DNA of 64,000 nt from Burkholderiales bacterium (GCA_020854035.1 JADZGE010000087.1:62001-126000), one strand, 5' to 3'; shown: positions 1 to 9,103, numbered from the stretch's first letter. Numbers and translations: made by a program. Notes: a model not told the origin generated them from the letters alone.

Positions 1-1
1 G

Positions 2-610
2 GTGGAGGGCGGCATTTCGGGGGTGGCGTTCTCGGACGGGGTCACCATCGCGACGCGCCTCACCCAGGGGTGCTCGCCGCTCGGGCCCAAGCACGCCATC
101 ACGGGCTGCCAGCAGAACGTGATCATCACGCTCGACGGGCGCCCGGCGCTCGATGTCTTTCGCGAGGACATCGGCGAAACACTCGCCCGCGACCTCAGCC
201 GCATCGGCGGCCACGTGTTCGCCGGCTTGCCGATCGCGGGCAGCGATACCGGCGACTACGTGGTGCGCAATCTCGTCGGCATCGACCCGGCGAACAAGCT
301 GATCGCCATCGGCGACATGGTCCAGGCGAATTCGAGCGTTCTCTTCTGCCGGCGCGACGCAAGGACGGCGCGGGAGGACATGAAACGCATGCTGGAGAGC
401 ATCCGGCAGGGGATGTTCACCCGGCCGCGCGGCGGCGTGTACTACTCCTGCATCGGGCGCGGGGCGACCCTCTTCGGCCCCGACTCCGGGGAGCTCGGCA
501 TGATCCGCGAGGCGCTCGGCGAGTTTCCGCTGGCGGGCTTTTTCTGCAACGGCGAGATCTCGCACAACCGGCTCTACGGCTACACCGGCGTACTGACGAT
601 CTTCATGTGA
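2..610 (+). CDS. FIST-domain sensory protein, C-terminal part (5' end outside window)
   Basis: The visible 202 residues match the FIST_C half of FIST proteins, which are thought to sense small ligands and often work next to signalling proteins. Seen directly: the pattern YYSCIGRG at about residues 147-154, then GELG and, near the end, a GFFCNGEI stretch followed by a short strand (GVLTIF), as expected for the domain end. The start and any FIST_N domain lie before the window. The TGA stop overlaps the GTG start of the next gene by four bases, so the two are probably translationally coupled. The ligand cannot be predicted. Confidence 0.75.
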   Translation: MEGGISGVAFSDGVTIATRLTQGCSPLGPKHAITGCQQNVIITLDGRPALDVFREDIGETLARDLSRIGGHVFAGLPIAGSDTGDYVVRNLVGIDPANKLIAIGDMVQANSSVLFCRRDARTAREDMKRMLESIRQGMFTRPRGGVYYSCIGRGATLFGPDSGELGMIREALGEFPLAGFFCNGEISHNRLYGYTGVLTIFM

Positions 611-1317
611 TCGCGTTCCTGGAGAGACTTCCCGCCGTGCTGGCGCTCGGCTGGCTCGACGTGGTGGCGGTGGCGCTGTTCGCCGCGCTGTGGTTCGGCT
701 ACGGCTGGTACGCGGACTACAGCGCCACGCCGCGGCCGCGGCTCGGCATGGAGTTCGCCCGCTACACGCGGGAGTGGTACGAGCGGATGATCGAGCGCGA
801 CAACCGCATGATCGACGTCAATATCCTGCGCACGCTGACGCGCAGCTCCCAGTTCTTCGCGTCCACCACCATGCTGATCCTCGGCGCGCTCGTCGCGCTC
901 CTCGGCTACGCGGAAACCGCCGCCCGGCTGGTGGCGCAGCTGCCGTTCACCCAGCAGGTCTCGCAGCGGCTGTGGGAGATCAAGATACTCGTGCTGCTGC
1001 TCATCTTCGTCTACGGCTTCTTCAAGTTTTCCTGGGCGATCCGGCAGTACGGTTTCGCATCGGTGCTCGTCGGGGCGGCGGCGAAGGGACCGGCGGACGC
1101 GGCGATGCACGGCCCGCATGTCGAGCGGCTCGCCGTCATCACCGGCTTCGCGAACCGCAACTTCAACCAGGGGCTGCGTGCCTATTATTTCGGCGTGGCG
1201 GCGCTGGCGTGGTTCCTGCACCCGGTGCTGATGATCGCCGTGACGCTCGGCGTGGTCTACGTGCTCCACCAGCGCGAGTTCCGGTCGCGGACGCTCGAAG
1301 TCCTTCGGAACAAGTGA
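607..1317 (+). CDS. DUF599-family inner membrane protein
   Basis: 236 residues starting at a GTG inside the GTGA overlap with the FIST gene. The protein is membrane-embedded, with hydrophobic segments near residues 9-31, 85-110, 125-150 and 190-225. Between the first two lies a charged stretch (WYERMIERDNRMIDVNILRTL) typical of DUF599. The family has no established function. The overlap with a FIST gene suggests co-expression and perhaps a membrane partner for the sensor, but this is inference. Confidence 0.8.
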   Translation: MIAFLERLPAVLALGWLDVVAVALFAALWFGYGWYADYSATPRPRLGMEFARYTREWYERMIERDNRMIDVNILRTLTRSSQFFASTTMLILGALVALLGYAETAARLVAQLPFTQQVSQRLWEIKILVLLLIFVYGFFKFSWAIRQYGFASVLVGAAAKGPADAAMHGPHVERLAVITGFANRNFNQGLRAYYFGVAALAWFLHPVLMIAVTLGVVYVLHQREFRSRTLEVLRNK

Positions 1318-1401
1318 AGCCCTCGCCCACCGGCCGCCGGCGGCGACGCTCACCCGGTCAACTGCCCGTACAGGCTGACCGCTGGCGCCTGGCGCTTCCT
1401 C

Positions 1402-2367
1402 CTACTGCCCGGGCTTGATCCCTGCTTCGCGGATCGCCGCGCCCCACTTCTTCATCTCCTCGCGGAGAAAGGCGGAGAACTCCGCCGGCGTGCTGCCGAC
1501 CGCCGTGGCGCCGTCCGCCTCGAAGCGCTTCGCTATCTCGGGCAGCCTGACGATGCGACCGACCTCGGCCGCGACCCTGGCGAGAATCTCCGCCGGCACG
1601 CCGGCGGGCGCGACCATGCCCTGGAACGCCTCGGCACGGTAGCCTGGAAGCGTCTCGCCGACGGTCGGCACGTCGGGCATGGCCGCGAGCCGCTTCGCGC
1701 TGGTGATCGCGACGGCGCGGAGCTTCCCGGCGTTCACGTGCGGCGCGGCCGAAATGGTCGTCGTGAAGAGCATGGCGACGCGACCGCCGATCACGTCGGT
1801 CACCGCCGGCGGTATCCCCTTGTACGGCACGTGGATCATGGCGATCCCGGCGGCGCGCTGGAACATCTCGGCGGAGAGGTGCGGAGCGGAGCCGGCGCCC
1901 GGCGTGGCGAAGGCGAGCTCGCCTGGCTTCGACCGCGCGAGCGCGATGAGATCGTTCACCGTGCGCGCGGGCAGCGCCGGGCTCACCACCACGATATTGG
2001 GTTGCGAGTTCAACTGCGTCACCGGCGCGAAGTCCCGTACCGGGTCGTAGGGCAGCTTCCGGTGGAGCCCCGGGTTGATCGCGAAGGTGGTGGTGATCAT
2101 CAGGAACGTGTAGCCGTCCGGGACCGCCCGTGCCGCGACCTCCGTGCCGACGATCGTCGCCGCGCCGGGGCGGGTATCGACGACGATGTTCTGGCCCCAG
2201 GCCTCCGTGAGCTTCTGGCCGATGAGGCGCGTGCTGATGTCGAGCCCGCCGCCGGGGGCGAACGGCACGATCATCCGCAGCGGGCGCGCGGGGTAGGCCG
2301 TGCCTGCGCCGTGGGCGGAGGCGGCGGCGAACGCGGCGATCGCGAGCGCGGCGAGGCGGAGAACCAT
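1402..2367 (-). CDS. Tripartite tricarboxylate transporter receptor (Bug/TctC family)
   Basis: 321-residue periplasmic binding protein. The N-terminus (MVLRLAALAIAAFAAASAHG) is a signal peptide. The mature protein has the Bug hallmarks: IVPFAPGGGLD, then a GQNIVVDTRPGA segment and PDGYT. Bug proteins bind small carboxylates or related organic anions for a TctAB permease or for sensing. No TctA or TctB gene is nearby, so it is an orphan receptor; the ligand is unknown. It diverges from the TAXI-TRAP operon across a 150-bp gap that holds a strong hairpin and a palindrome. Confidence 0.88.
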   Translation of the reverse strand: MVLRLAALAIAAFAAASAHGAGTAYPARPLRMIVPFAPGGGLDISTRLIGQKLTEAWGQNIVVDTRPGAATIVGTEVAARAVPDGYTFLMITTTFAINPGLHRKLPYDPVRDFAPVTQLNSQPNIVVVSPALPARTVNDLIALARSKPGELAFATPGAGSAPHLSAEMFQRAAGIAMIHVPYKGIPPAVTDVIGGRVAMLFTTTISAAPHVNAGKLRAVAITSAKRLAAMPDVPTVGETLPGYRAEAFQGMVAPAGVPAEILARVAAEVGRIVRLPEIAKRFEADGATAVGSTPAEFSAFLREEMKKWGAAIREAGIKPGQ

Positions 2368-2420
2368 GGATCCTTCATTCTAGCATCGTGCCGCGGGGAA
2401 CGCGCTTCGCCGGCCGTGCG

Positions 2421-2439
2421 CCCCCGCCCACCGCGGGGG
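2421..2439. other. GC hairpin in divergent promoter region
   Basis: CCCCCGC (2421-2427) pairs perfectly with GCGGGGG (2433-2439) around a five-base loop. No T tract follows on either strand, so it is not an ordinary intrinsic terminator. It sits between the divergent Bug and TAXI genes and could separate their promoters. Confidence 0.4.
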
Positions 2440-2446
2440 GACGAAG

Positions 2447-2457
2447 TTGTAATACAA
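2447..2457. promoter_or_regulatory. Candidate GntR(FadR-type) operator, TTGTAATACAA
   Basis: An 11-bp perfect palindrome that fits the general FCD/FadR-type GntR consensus TNGTNNNACNA. It lies 61 bp upstream of the TAXI receptor ATG and overlaps a TACAAT sequence (2453-2458) that could be a -10 box. GntR/FCD regulators commonly control organic-acid transport genes. No regulator gene is encoded beside it, so the assignment rests on the motif and its position alone. Confidence 0.4.
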
Positions 2458-2517
2458 TCGGACCGGACGCGGGCGACGGAGAAGCGCCCCCGGCCACCAT
2501 CACAGGAGGAGTTTGTC

Positions 2518-3540
2518 ATGCTGAAGCGTGTCAGTGCGTTGGTGCTGGCGGTCATTGCGGCCTCGTGGAGCGCAGCGGCCCTCGCTCAAGTCAAGGAAAT
2601 TCCCTGGGGTACCTCGGCGGTCGGATCGGCCGGGCACAAGGCGCTCGTCGTTTTCGCCGACATGCTCAACCGGGAGATGCCGAAGTACCGGGTCACCGTG
2701 CAGCCGACGCCGGGCGCGATCGTCTCGGTGAAGGGTTACGCGACCGGCCAGTTCGAGGGCTACTACGGGTCCGACATCGCCTTCTACGAGATGGCGAACG
2801 ACATCAAGCGCTTCAAGGGCTTCAAGGCGAGCATCAAGCGCCAGCCGGTCCAGTCGTTCTGGGTGTTCACCACCGACATGGGCATGGCGGTGCACGCCCG
2901 CGACAAGGGCAAGTACAAGAGCTGGCACGATCTCGTCGGCAAGGCCCTCTTCACCGGCAATCCGCCGTGGGATACGCGCGCGCAACTCGAGCGCGCGTTC
3001 GAGGCGCTCGGGATCAAGTACGAGTACCGCCAGGTCGACCTGTCCGCGGCGGGGTCGTTGCTCCAGAGCGGCAGGATCGACGGGTTCGGCCTCTACAGCA
3101 ACGGCGAAGCCTCGGTGCCGCCCTGGATCGCCGAGGCGTCGCTGGCGACGGACTGGGCGGCGGTCAATCCGAGCGCCGCGGAGGTCGCCACGCTCAGGAA
3201 GGCCGGGTTTGCCGTGATCGAAGTGAAACCGGAGGTCTTCAAGCGCGACGTGCACACCGACAAGGTGGTGTTGTTGCCGTTCTACTACGGCTTTCACGTC
3301 GGCCTCGAAGTGCCCGAGGACGACGTCTACCAGATGCTCAAGGTGGTCGAAAAGAACGTCGGCGGCCTCGCCAAGGCCGATGCGAGCTACGCCCAGATCG
3401 CCAAGGACATGGCGGGCTTCCAGCGCAGGGGCATCGAATCCGCGGTGAATTTCGTGCCGATCCACCCGGGCCTCGCCAAGTACATGCGGGAAAAGGGCGC
3501 CTGGGACGCGAAGTGGGACGCCCGGGTCGCGAAGAAGTAG
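2518..3540 (+). CDS. TAXI-family TRAP transporter substrate-binding protein
   Basis: 340 residues. The ATG at 2518 is preceded by AGGAGG at 2504-2509, and the N-terminus is a signal peptide ending near SAAALAQ. The sequence follows the TAXI receptor pattern: an opening strand (IPWGTSAVGSAGHKALV), a PTPGAIVSVKGYATGQ region, and a C-terminal part with NFVPIHPGLAKY. TAXI receptors deliver solutes such as organic acids or amino acids to a fused TRAP permease, and that permease is the next gene. The 60-bp gap between them holds a stable hairpin, which would let the receptor be made in excess over the permease. Confidence 0.85.
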   Translation: MLKRVSALVLAVIAASWSAAALAQVKEIPWGTSAVGSAGHKALVVFADMLNREMPKYRVTVQPTPGAIVSVKGYATGQFEGYYGSDIAFYEMANDIKRFKGFKASIKRQPVQSFWVFTTDMGMAVHARDKGKYKSWHDLVGKALFTGNPPWDTRAQLERAFEALGIKYEYRQVDLSAAGSLLQSGRIDGFGLYSNGEASVPPWIAEASLATDWAAVNPSAAEVATLRKAGFAVIEVKPEVFKRDVHTDKVVLLPFYYGFHVGLEVPEDDVYQMLKVVEKNVGGLAKADASYAQIAKDMAGFQRRGIESAVNFVPIHPGLAKYMREKGAWDAKWDARVAKK

Positions 3541-3562
3541 GCGAGGGCAGCTGACCCCGGGC

Positions 3563-3592
3563 CGCCACGGGCCGAAGAAGGCGCCCGTGGCG
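3563..3592 (+). promoter_or_regulatory. Intercistronic stem-loop between TRAP receptor and permease
   Basis: A perfect 10-bp inverted repeat (CGCCACGGGC at 3563-3572, GCCCGTGGCG at 3583-3592) with a 10-base loop, ending eight bases before the permease ATG. There is no T run. It would sequester the permease ribosome-binding region and protect the 3' end of the receptor mRNA. Both effects are common in binding-protein operons and are inferred here. Confidence 0.55.
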
Positions 3593-3600
3593 CTTCTCGC

Positions 3601-5559
3601 ATGAACACGACTGCCACACCCGCGGCGGTGACGCGGGCTCGCGCCGCGGCGAATGTGCTGTACTTCGTCACGGCCGTTTTCTTTTTCGGCTACCTGTTCT
3701 TCTACTACTGGACGAGCGAAGGCGGGCCGGCCCGCCTCGCGCTGGCGCTCGTTCCGGTCAGCTTCATCCTGTTCACGCTGGATGAACTGCGCAAGGGCGA
3801 GCTCTATCCGGGCCTGCCGCCGGCCGCGAGCTTCGTCACCGGCGCGGCGTATGTTCTCGCCGCGGCCGTGGTCGCCGTCTACATGTTCGTCGAGTACGTG
3901 GAAATCGGGACGGTGCGCGCGGGGATCTGGAACGCGGCCGACCTCGCCATCGGCTCCCTGATGGTGGTGCTCATCCTGGAGTACACGCGCAGGCGCCACC
4001 TGGTGCTGTTCGTGCTGAACGCCGTGCTGATCCTCTACGCGGTGTACGGCTCGGTCGTGCCCGGCATGTTCTTCCATCCCGGACTCACGTGGGAGCGCAT
4101 CGCGAGCGCGATGAGCGTGGAGATGAGCACGGGCGTCTTCTCGAACCTGCCCCAGCTCGCGCTGACCCTGATCGGCTCCTTCATCATGGTGCTCGCCGCG
4201 CTGCGCGCCTTCGGCTGCGTGGACTCGATCCTGCGCGCCTCGAAGAAGATCGCCGTGCGCTCGCCGCACGCCCTGCCGCAATCGGCGGTGCTCGGCTCGA
4301 TGGCCGTGGGGACCGTCAGCGGCAGCGGCGCGGCCAACGCGATCACCGTGGGATCGGCGACCATCCCCGCGATGATCGGCGCCGGCATGCCGCGACCGAT
4401 TGCGTCCGCGATCGAGACGGCTTCCTCCCTGGGCGGCCAGCTGATGCCCCCGGTGATGGGCATCTCCGCGTTCCTGATGGCGGAATTCATGGGGCGCAGC
4501 TATTTCGACGTGGTCGCGCGCGGTTACGCGCCCGCCATCCTCTACTACGTGGGCGTGAGCGTTTCGGTCTACCTGTTGTCGACCCGCCACCGCGCGCGCC
4601 TCGGCACCGTCGTCGTGGAACGCATGCGCTGGACGGACTGGATGAACATGGCCGCGTTCGCGGCGGTCGTCGGCGGGCTGGTCGCCGTGATGGCTGTCCT
4701 GCACCTCGCCCCCATGTTCGCCGCGCTCTACGTCTTCCTCGGAGTGGGTGGCGTGCTGGTGCTCGTGCACGCGATCGTGACCGCGCGCTCGCCCGGGCGC
4801 TCCTGGCGCGGCCTCGGGGCGACGCTCGGGCGCTTCGTGGACTACTTCGCCGAAATGACCGCCGATCTCACGCTGCTGCTCGCGACGCTGTCGATCATGA
4901 CCGGCGCGCTCGTCATCACCGGCGTGCCGACGAAGGTCGGCTCCCTGCTCATCGAGGCCGCTGGCGTCAACCTCGCGGCCATGGTGCTCGTCGCCTTCTT
5001 CTTCGGCGCGCTGCTCGGCACGGGGCTGCCGCCGGCGCCGACCTACATCATCACCGCTCTCGTCATCGTGCCGCCGATGATCAAGGTCGGCGTGGATCCG
5101 TGGGTGGTCCATTTCTTCGCGTTCTTCGTGGCGGTCTGGGGCGAGGTCACGCCGCCCACGTCGGTGTCGGCCGCCGTGACCTCCAAGATCGCGGAAACGT
5201 CCTTCATGCACACGTTGTATCACGCGATACTGATCTGCGTCGGCCTCTTCATCCTGATGGCCGGTGTTTTCACGCGCCCGGAACTCGTGATCGAGCCCGG
5301 CGCCGCGCAGATCGGGGCGATGCTGCTGATACTCGTGGCGATGGTCGGGGTCACGTTCAGCCTGCAGGCCAGGTTCGCGGGGAATTCCGCGATCGACGCG
5401 CTCCTGCGTATCGTGCTCGCGGGCTTCGCCCTCGTCGTGCTGCTGCATCCGGACCGCGGCCTCGCGATCGCGGCCTGCGTGCCGGTGGCCCTTTACGTGG
5501 GTTACTGGCTGCGGCGCCGCCGCGACGCGCCGGAACCGGAGCGCGGCGGTACACGGTAG
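3601..5559 (+). CDS. TRAP transporter fused permease (DctQ-DctM, 4TM/12TM type)
   Basis: 652 residues, almost entirely membrane segments. The N-terminal four helices (about residues 15-145) replace the small DctQ subunit. From about residue 160 the DctM-like large subunit follows, with the conserved GSGAANAITVGSATIP and LGGQLMPPVMGIS motifs and a second half-site, GTGLPPAPTYIITALVIVPP. Extra helices at the C-terminus fit the TAXI-associated fusion class. It imports the solute bound by the upstream receptor using an ion gradient. The ATG at 3601 is right after the stem-loop and has no clear Shine-Dalgarno. Confidence 0.92.
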   Translation: MNTTATPAAVTRARAAANVLYFVTAVFFFGYLFFYYWTSEGGPARLALALVPVSFILFTLDELRKGELYPGLPPAASFVTGAAYVLAAAVVAVYMFVEYVEIGTVRAGIWNAADLAIGSLMVVLILEYTRRRHLVLFVLNAVLILYAVYGSVVPGMFFHPGLTWERIASAMSVEMSTGVFSNLPQLALTLIGSFIMVLAALRAFGCVDSILRASKKIAVRSPHALPQSAVLGSMAVGTVSGSGAANAITVGSATIPAMIGAGMPRPIASAIETASSLGGQLMPPVMGISAFLMAEFMGRSYFDVVARGYAPAILYYVGVSVSVYLLSTRHRARLGTVVVERMRWTDWMNMAAFAAVVGGLVAVMAVLHLAPMFAALYVFLGVGGVLVLVHAIVTARSPGRSWRGLGATLGRFVDYFAEMTADLTLLLATLSIMTGALVITGVPTKVGSLLIEAAGVNLAAMVLVAFFFGALLGTGLPPAPTYIITALVIVPPMIKVGVDPWVVHFFAFFVAVWGEVTPPTSVSAAVTSKIAETSFMHTLYHAILICVGLFILMAGVFTRPELVIEPGAAQIGAMLLILVAMVGVTFSLQARFAGNSAIDALLRIVLAGFALVVLLHPDRGLAIAACVPVALYVGYWLRRRRDAPEPERGGTR

Positions 5560-5566
5560 AAGAACG

Positions 5567-5576
5567 GGGACGTCCC
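5567..5576. repeat. GGGACGTCCC palindrome between convergent genes
   Basis: A perfect 10-bp palindrome in the context AACGGGGACGTCCCTAGA, between the permease stop and the DUF924 stop, and overlapping the latter's stop codon by one base. Similar palindromes are dispersed repeats in some proteobacteria. Only one copy is seen here. Confidence 0.4.
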
Positions 5577-6220
5577 TAGAAGGACGAGCCGGGCTCGCCG
5601 AGGAATGCGGTTTCCTCCGGCGTCGTCTCCCGGCCAAGCGCGGCGTTCCGGTGGGGAAAACGGCCGAAGCGGGCAATCACGTCGTGGTGGCGCCGCGCGT
5701 AGTCGAGGAACCCTTCGTAGTCCCCGCGCCACCCGGGCGATACTTCGTCGCAGAGCCGCTCGAAGCAGGCCACCGACAGCCGCTGCAGGGCGAGGTCTTC
5801 CGCGTGCTCGAAGGGAAGGTAGAGAAAGGCACGGGCCGCGGGAAAGAGCGCGCGGTCGATGCCCTTTTCCACGGCGTCCGCGGCGAGATGCTGCGCGGCC
5901 GGGTCCTGCGCGAAGGCCGCGGGCGCCCCGCGATGGATATGGCGGGAGAACTGGTCGAGCACGACGATCAGCGCGAGCCGCCCGCGCGGGGCCGGCGCCC
6001 AGTCGGGCACGAGGTCTCCGCGCGCCGCGCGCGCGTGCAGCGCGCCGAATCGCTCCCGGATCCCGGCGTCGTGCCCGCGGCCGTCGCCGAACCACATGCG
6101 CCGCTTCGCGGCATCGAGAGAACCGTCCGGCCCGCAGTCGCCGAACCAGAATTCGAGCACCTCCCCGATTTCGTCCGTGGCGGTCACCGGCCTCCGTGAC
6201 TGGATTCGGTTACTCGACAC
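5576..6220 (-). CDS. DUF924 family protein
   Basis: 214 residues with the DUF924 signature: EVLEFWFGD near the N-terminus, LIVVLDQFSRHIHRG in the middle (the DQFPRN-like motif), and LPFEHAEDLALQ. The proteins are soluble and alpha-helical, resembling TPR folds, and have no proven function. The ATG used here leaves about 15 extra residues before the conserved start. A shorter start at the GTG of VTATDEIGEV is possible. It is 10 bp downstream of, and codirectional with, the GGT gene. Confidence 0.85.
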   Translation of the reverse strand: MSSNRIQSRRPVTATDEIGEVLEFWFGDCGPDGSLDAAKRRMWFGDGRGHDAGIRERFGALHARAARGDLVPDWAPAPRGRLALIVVLDQFSRHIHRGAPAAFAQDPAAQHLAADAVEKGIDRALFPAARAFLYLPFEHAEDLALQRLSVACFERLCDEVSPGWRGDYEGFLDYARRHHDVIARFGRFPHRNAALGRETTPEETAFLGEPGSSF

Positions 6221-6230
6221 GCGGGCCGCG

Positions 6231-7829
6231 TCAGAAGCCCACGGCCTGGCCGTCGGCGCGCCGCTCCGAGGCGCCGAGGTAGCCGTCTTCCATGCGATGG
6301 ATGAGTTGCGCCCTGCCGAAGTCCGTGCTCGTCGCCTCCGCCCGCACGACGGCGTGTCCCCTGCGGCGAAGTTCGGCGAGCGTCTCGGCCGGCACGCCCT
6401 GCTCGAAATTCACCGTGAGTCCCTGATCGACGCGCCAGCGCGGGGCGTCGGCGGCGGCCTGCGGATTCTGGCGATGATCGGCGAGGCGCAGCATGATCTG
6501 CGCGTGTCCCTGCGCCTGCATCGACCCGCCCATGACGCCATAGCTCATCACCGGCCGCCCCTCGCGCGTCACGAAGGCGGGGATGATGGTGTGGAAGGGA
6601 CGCTTGCGCGGCGCGACGACGTTCGCATGATCGGGACGCAGCACGAAACCGTAACCGCGGTTCTGCAGGCTCACGCCGTCCACCACCACGCCCGAACCGA
6701 AGCCCGCGTAGTTGGACTGGATATAGGAAACCATCATGCCCGACTCGTCCGCGGCGGTGAGGTACACGGTGCCGCCGCGACCCGGCACGCCGTGGCGCGG
6801 CGTGCGCGCCCGCTTCAAGTCGACGTGGCGGCCGCGGGCGCGGAGATACTCGCGGTCGAGAAGATCCGCCGGCTTCACCCGCATCGTGTCCGCGTCGGAA
6901 ACGTGCTCGTAGACGTCGGCGAACGCGAGCTTCATCGCCTCGATCTGGAGGTGCAGGCTGTCGGCGGAATCGGCGGGAAGCGCCGCGAGGTCGAACCCCT
7001 CGAGTATACCGAGCGCGATCTGCGCGGCTATGCCCTGGCCGTTCGGCGGGATCTCGTGCAGGGTAAGGCCGCGATAACCGTGCGCCAGGGGCTCGACCCA
7101 GTCCACCGCGTGCGCCGCGAGGTCGGCGGTGGTGAGCGCGCCGCCGTGCTCGCGCGCGTGCGCCGCGAGCTTCCCGGCGATGTCGCCCCGGTAGAACGCT
7201 TCGCCCTTCGTTTCGGCGATGCGCTCGAGCGCGCGGGCGTGCGCGGGCGCGATGAATCGCTCCCCGGTACGGGGCGCCCGCCCGCGGGGCAGGAAGTGTT
7301 CGGCGAATCCGGGCACGTCCTTCAGGAGCGGCCCCTGCCTTGCCCACAGGCGCGAGATGACGGGGGAGACCATGTAGCCGTCGGATGCGTAGCGAATCGC
7401 GGGCTCGAAGAGATCGGCGAAAGGCAGTTTCCCGAAACGCCCGGAAAGCGCCGCCCATGCCGAGACCGCGCCGGGCACCGTGACGGAGTCCCAGCCGGTA
7501 TCCGGCATGGCGCTGCGGCCCCTGAAACGATCCGGCGTCCACGCGGCGGGCGAGCGTCCCGACGCATTGAGTCCGTGCAGCCGGTCGCCGTCCCACAGGA
7601 TGGCGAAGGCGTCGCTGCCGATGCCGTTGCTCGTGGGTTCGACCACGGTCAGGGTGATCGCCGCCGCGAGCGCCGCGTCCACTGCGTTGCCGCCCTTCAG
7701 CATCATGCGCAGCCCCGCCTGCGCCGCGAGCGGCTGGGAGGTCGCGACGATGTTCTTCGCGAGCACCGGCATGCGCTGGGAAGGGTAGGGGAAAGTCCAG
7801 TCGAAGGGCGTCATAGGGGGTTGCGTCAT
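6231..7829 (-). CDS. Gamma-glutamyltransferase family protein
   Basis: 532 residues from the ATG at 7829, chosen because it lies just past the end of the upstream Bug gene and gives the usual family N-terminus. GGT enzymes are N-terminal-nucleophile hydrolases that mature by self-cleavage before a threonine. Here the nucleophile should be T354 in GRGGTVYLTAAD. Other family features are LKGGNAVDAALAA, a GIGSDAF oxyanion region and PPNGQGIAAQIALGILEGFD. No clear signal peptide precedes the domain, so it may be cytoplasmic. Many such homologues act on gamma-glutamyl amides, cephalosporin-like amides or oxamates rather than glutathione. It follows a Bug receptor by 41 bp, perhaps as a substrate-specific pair. 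Confidence 0.85.
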   Translation of the reverse strand: MTQPPMTPFDWTFPYPSQRMPVLAKNIVATSQPLAAQAGLRMMLKGGNAVDAALAAAITLTVVEPTSNGIGSDAFAILWDGDRLHGLNASGRSPAAWTPDRFRGRSAMPDTGWDSVTVPGAVSAWAALSGRFGKLPFADLFEPAIRYASDGYMVSPVISRLWARQGPLLKDVPGFAEHFLPRGRAPRTGERFIAPAHARALERIAETKGEAFYRGDIAGKLAAHAREHGGALTTADLAAHAVDWVEPLAHGYRGLTLHEIPPNGQGIAAQIALGILEGFDLAALPADSADSLHLQIEAMKLAFADVYEHVSDADTMRVKPADLLDREYLRARGRHVDLKRARTPRHGVPGRGGTVYLTAADESGMMVSYIQSNYAGFGSGVVVDGVSLQNRGYGFVLRPDHANVVAPRKRPFHTIIPAFVTREGRPVMSYGVMGGSMQAQGHAQIMLRLADHRQNPQAAADAPRWRVDQGLTVNFEQGVPAETLAELRRRGHAVVRAEATSTDFGRAQLIHRMEDGYLGASERRADGQAVGF

Positions 7830-7870
7830 GTTTGCGGGATGATCACGGCGGCTCGCTTCCCGCCGCCGGG

Positions 7871-8851
7871 TCACTCCGGCTGGATGCCGGCCTCGCGCGC
7901 GACCATGATCCACTTGGCGATTTCGGCCTTGTTGAAGGCGTCGCGTTGCGCCGGGGTGCTGGCGACGACCTCGGCGCCCTGCTGCGTCAGGTTGCCCTTG
8001 ACGCCGGGATCGTTCAACGCTCTCGCGAGCGCGCCATGCACGCGGTCGATAACCGCGCTGGAGGTGCCCGCGGGCGCAAACATGGCGAAGCCGCTCGACA
8101 CGACGAAATCCTTGAGCCCCTGCTCGCGCATGGTCGGGGTATCGGGCGCGGCGCTCGAGCGCTTCTCCCCGGTCTGCGCGATCATCCGGAGCCGTCCGGG
8201 ACGCGTGTACTGCACCGCGGCGGGCATGCTCGGAAACTGCATCTGCACGTGCCCGGCGACGAGATCGATCATGGATGGTCCGGTGCCCCTGAAATGCACG
8301 GCCGTCAGCTTGATCTTCGCGATCGAGTTGAGCAACTCGGCGGCGAGATGGCCCACCGTGCCGCGGCCGGCCGTCGAATAGAAGATTTCTCCGGGGCGTG
8401 TGCGGGCGATCGCGAGAAACTCCCTCACGTTCTTCGCGGGGAGGGACGGGTGCACCACGAAAGCCGTGGGCACGTCGGCGATGATGCCGATCGGCGCGAA
8501 GTCCTTCACCGAGTCGTACGGCAGCTTCTTCGCCATCGCCGGGTTGATCGTGTGCGCGGCGGAAACCATGAGCAGCACGTAGCCGTCGGGGGGCGCCTTC
8601 GCCGCAAGCTCGGTACCGATGACGCTGCCGGCGCCGCCGCGATTGTCGATGACGATCTGCTGGCCGAGGAATTCGGACATCTTGGGCACGTATACGCGGG
8701 CGATGATGTCGGTGTTGCCGCCGGGCGCGAACGGCACGATCAGGCGCACCGGCTTCACGGGATAGGCCTGGGCCGCCGCGGCGGGCGCGCCGCAGGCGAG
8801 CGCCGAGGCTGCGGCGCAGGCGAGCCAGCGCCGTGAGACGATCAAGGCCAT
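7871..8851 (-). CDS. Tripartite tricarboxylate transporter receptor (Bug/TctC family)
   Basis: 326 residues. The start at 8851 is supported by GGAGGA about seven bases upstream on the minus strand and by the signal peptide that follows (ending near GAPAAAAQA). Family motifs are VPFAPGGNTDIIARV, GQQIVIDNRGGAG and PPDGYVLLM. It is transcribed into the GGT gene 41 bp downstream, so the pair looks like an operon for uptake and hydrolysis of one ligand. The 252-bp region upstream is shared with the divergent second GGT gene and holds no other gene. Confidence 0.88.
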   Translation of the reverse strand: MALIVSRRWLACAAASALACGAPAAAAQAYPVKPVRLIVPFAPGGNTDIIARVYVPKMSEFLGQQIVIDNRGGAGSVIGTELAAKAPPDGYVLLMVSAAHTINPAMAKKLPYDSVKDFAPIGIIADVPTAFVVHPSLPAKNVREFLAIARTRPGEIFYSTAGRGTVGHLAAELLNSIAKIKLTAVHFRGTGPSMIDLVAGHVQMQFPSMPAAVQYTRPGRLRMIAQTGEKRSSAAPDTPTMREQGLKDFVVSSGFAMFAPAGTSSAVIDRVHGALARALNDPGVKGNLTQQGAEVVASTPAQRDAFNKAEIAKWIMVAREAGIQPE

Positions 8852-9103
8852 CCGGTTTTCCTCCGTGGTTGATATCGGTGGAACGGGCTCGCGAATGATA
8901 CTACACGCCCCGCGCGCGCCCGTTGCTGCCGCGCGAGTCCCGGCTCGGCGAGCACCGGGCCGAGCGCCGGCGGCGAGGAGCCGAGCGCGAGTGGCCGCAT
9001 CGGGCGGCGGGCCCGGGGGTCGCGCCGAATACCGAATGAGCGCATCATTGGCGCTCGACTCTGCCAAGCGAGCCCGCGCGACCTCACTCACGGAGACCCG
9101 GCC

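Noticed and set aside
2500..5676. A 1058-residue open frame on the minus strand opposite the TAXI receptor and permease genes
   Set aside because: High-GC shadow frame. It is rich in His/Arg/Asp with no domain pattern, and the plus strand has clear transporter genes with ribosome sites.
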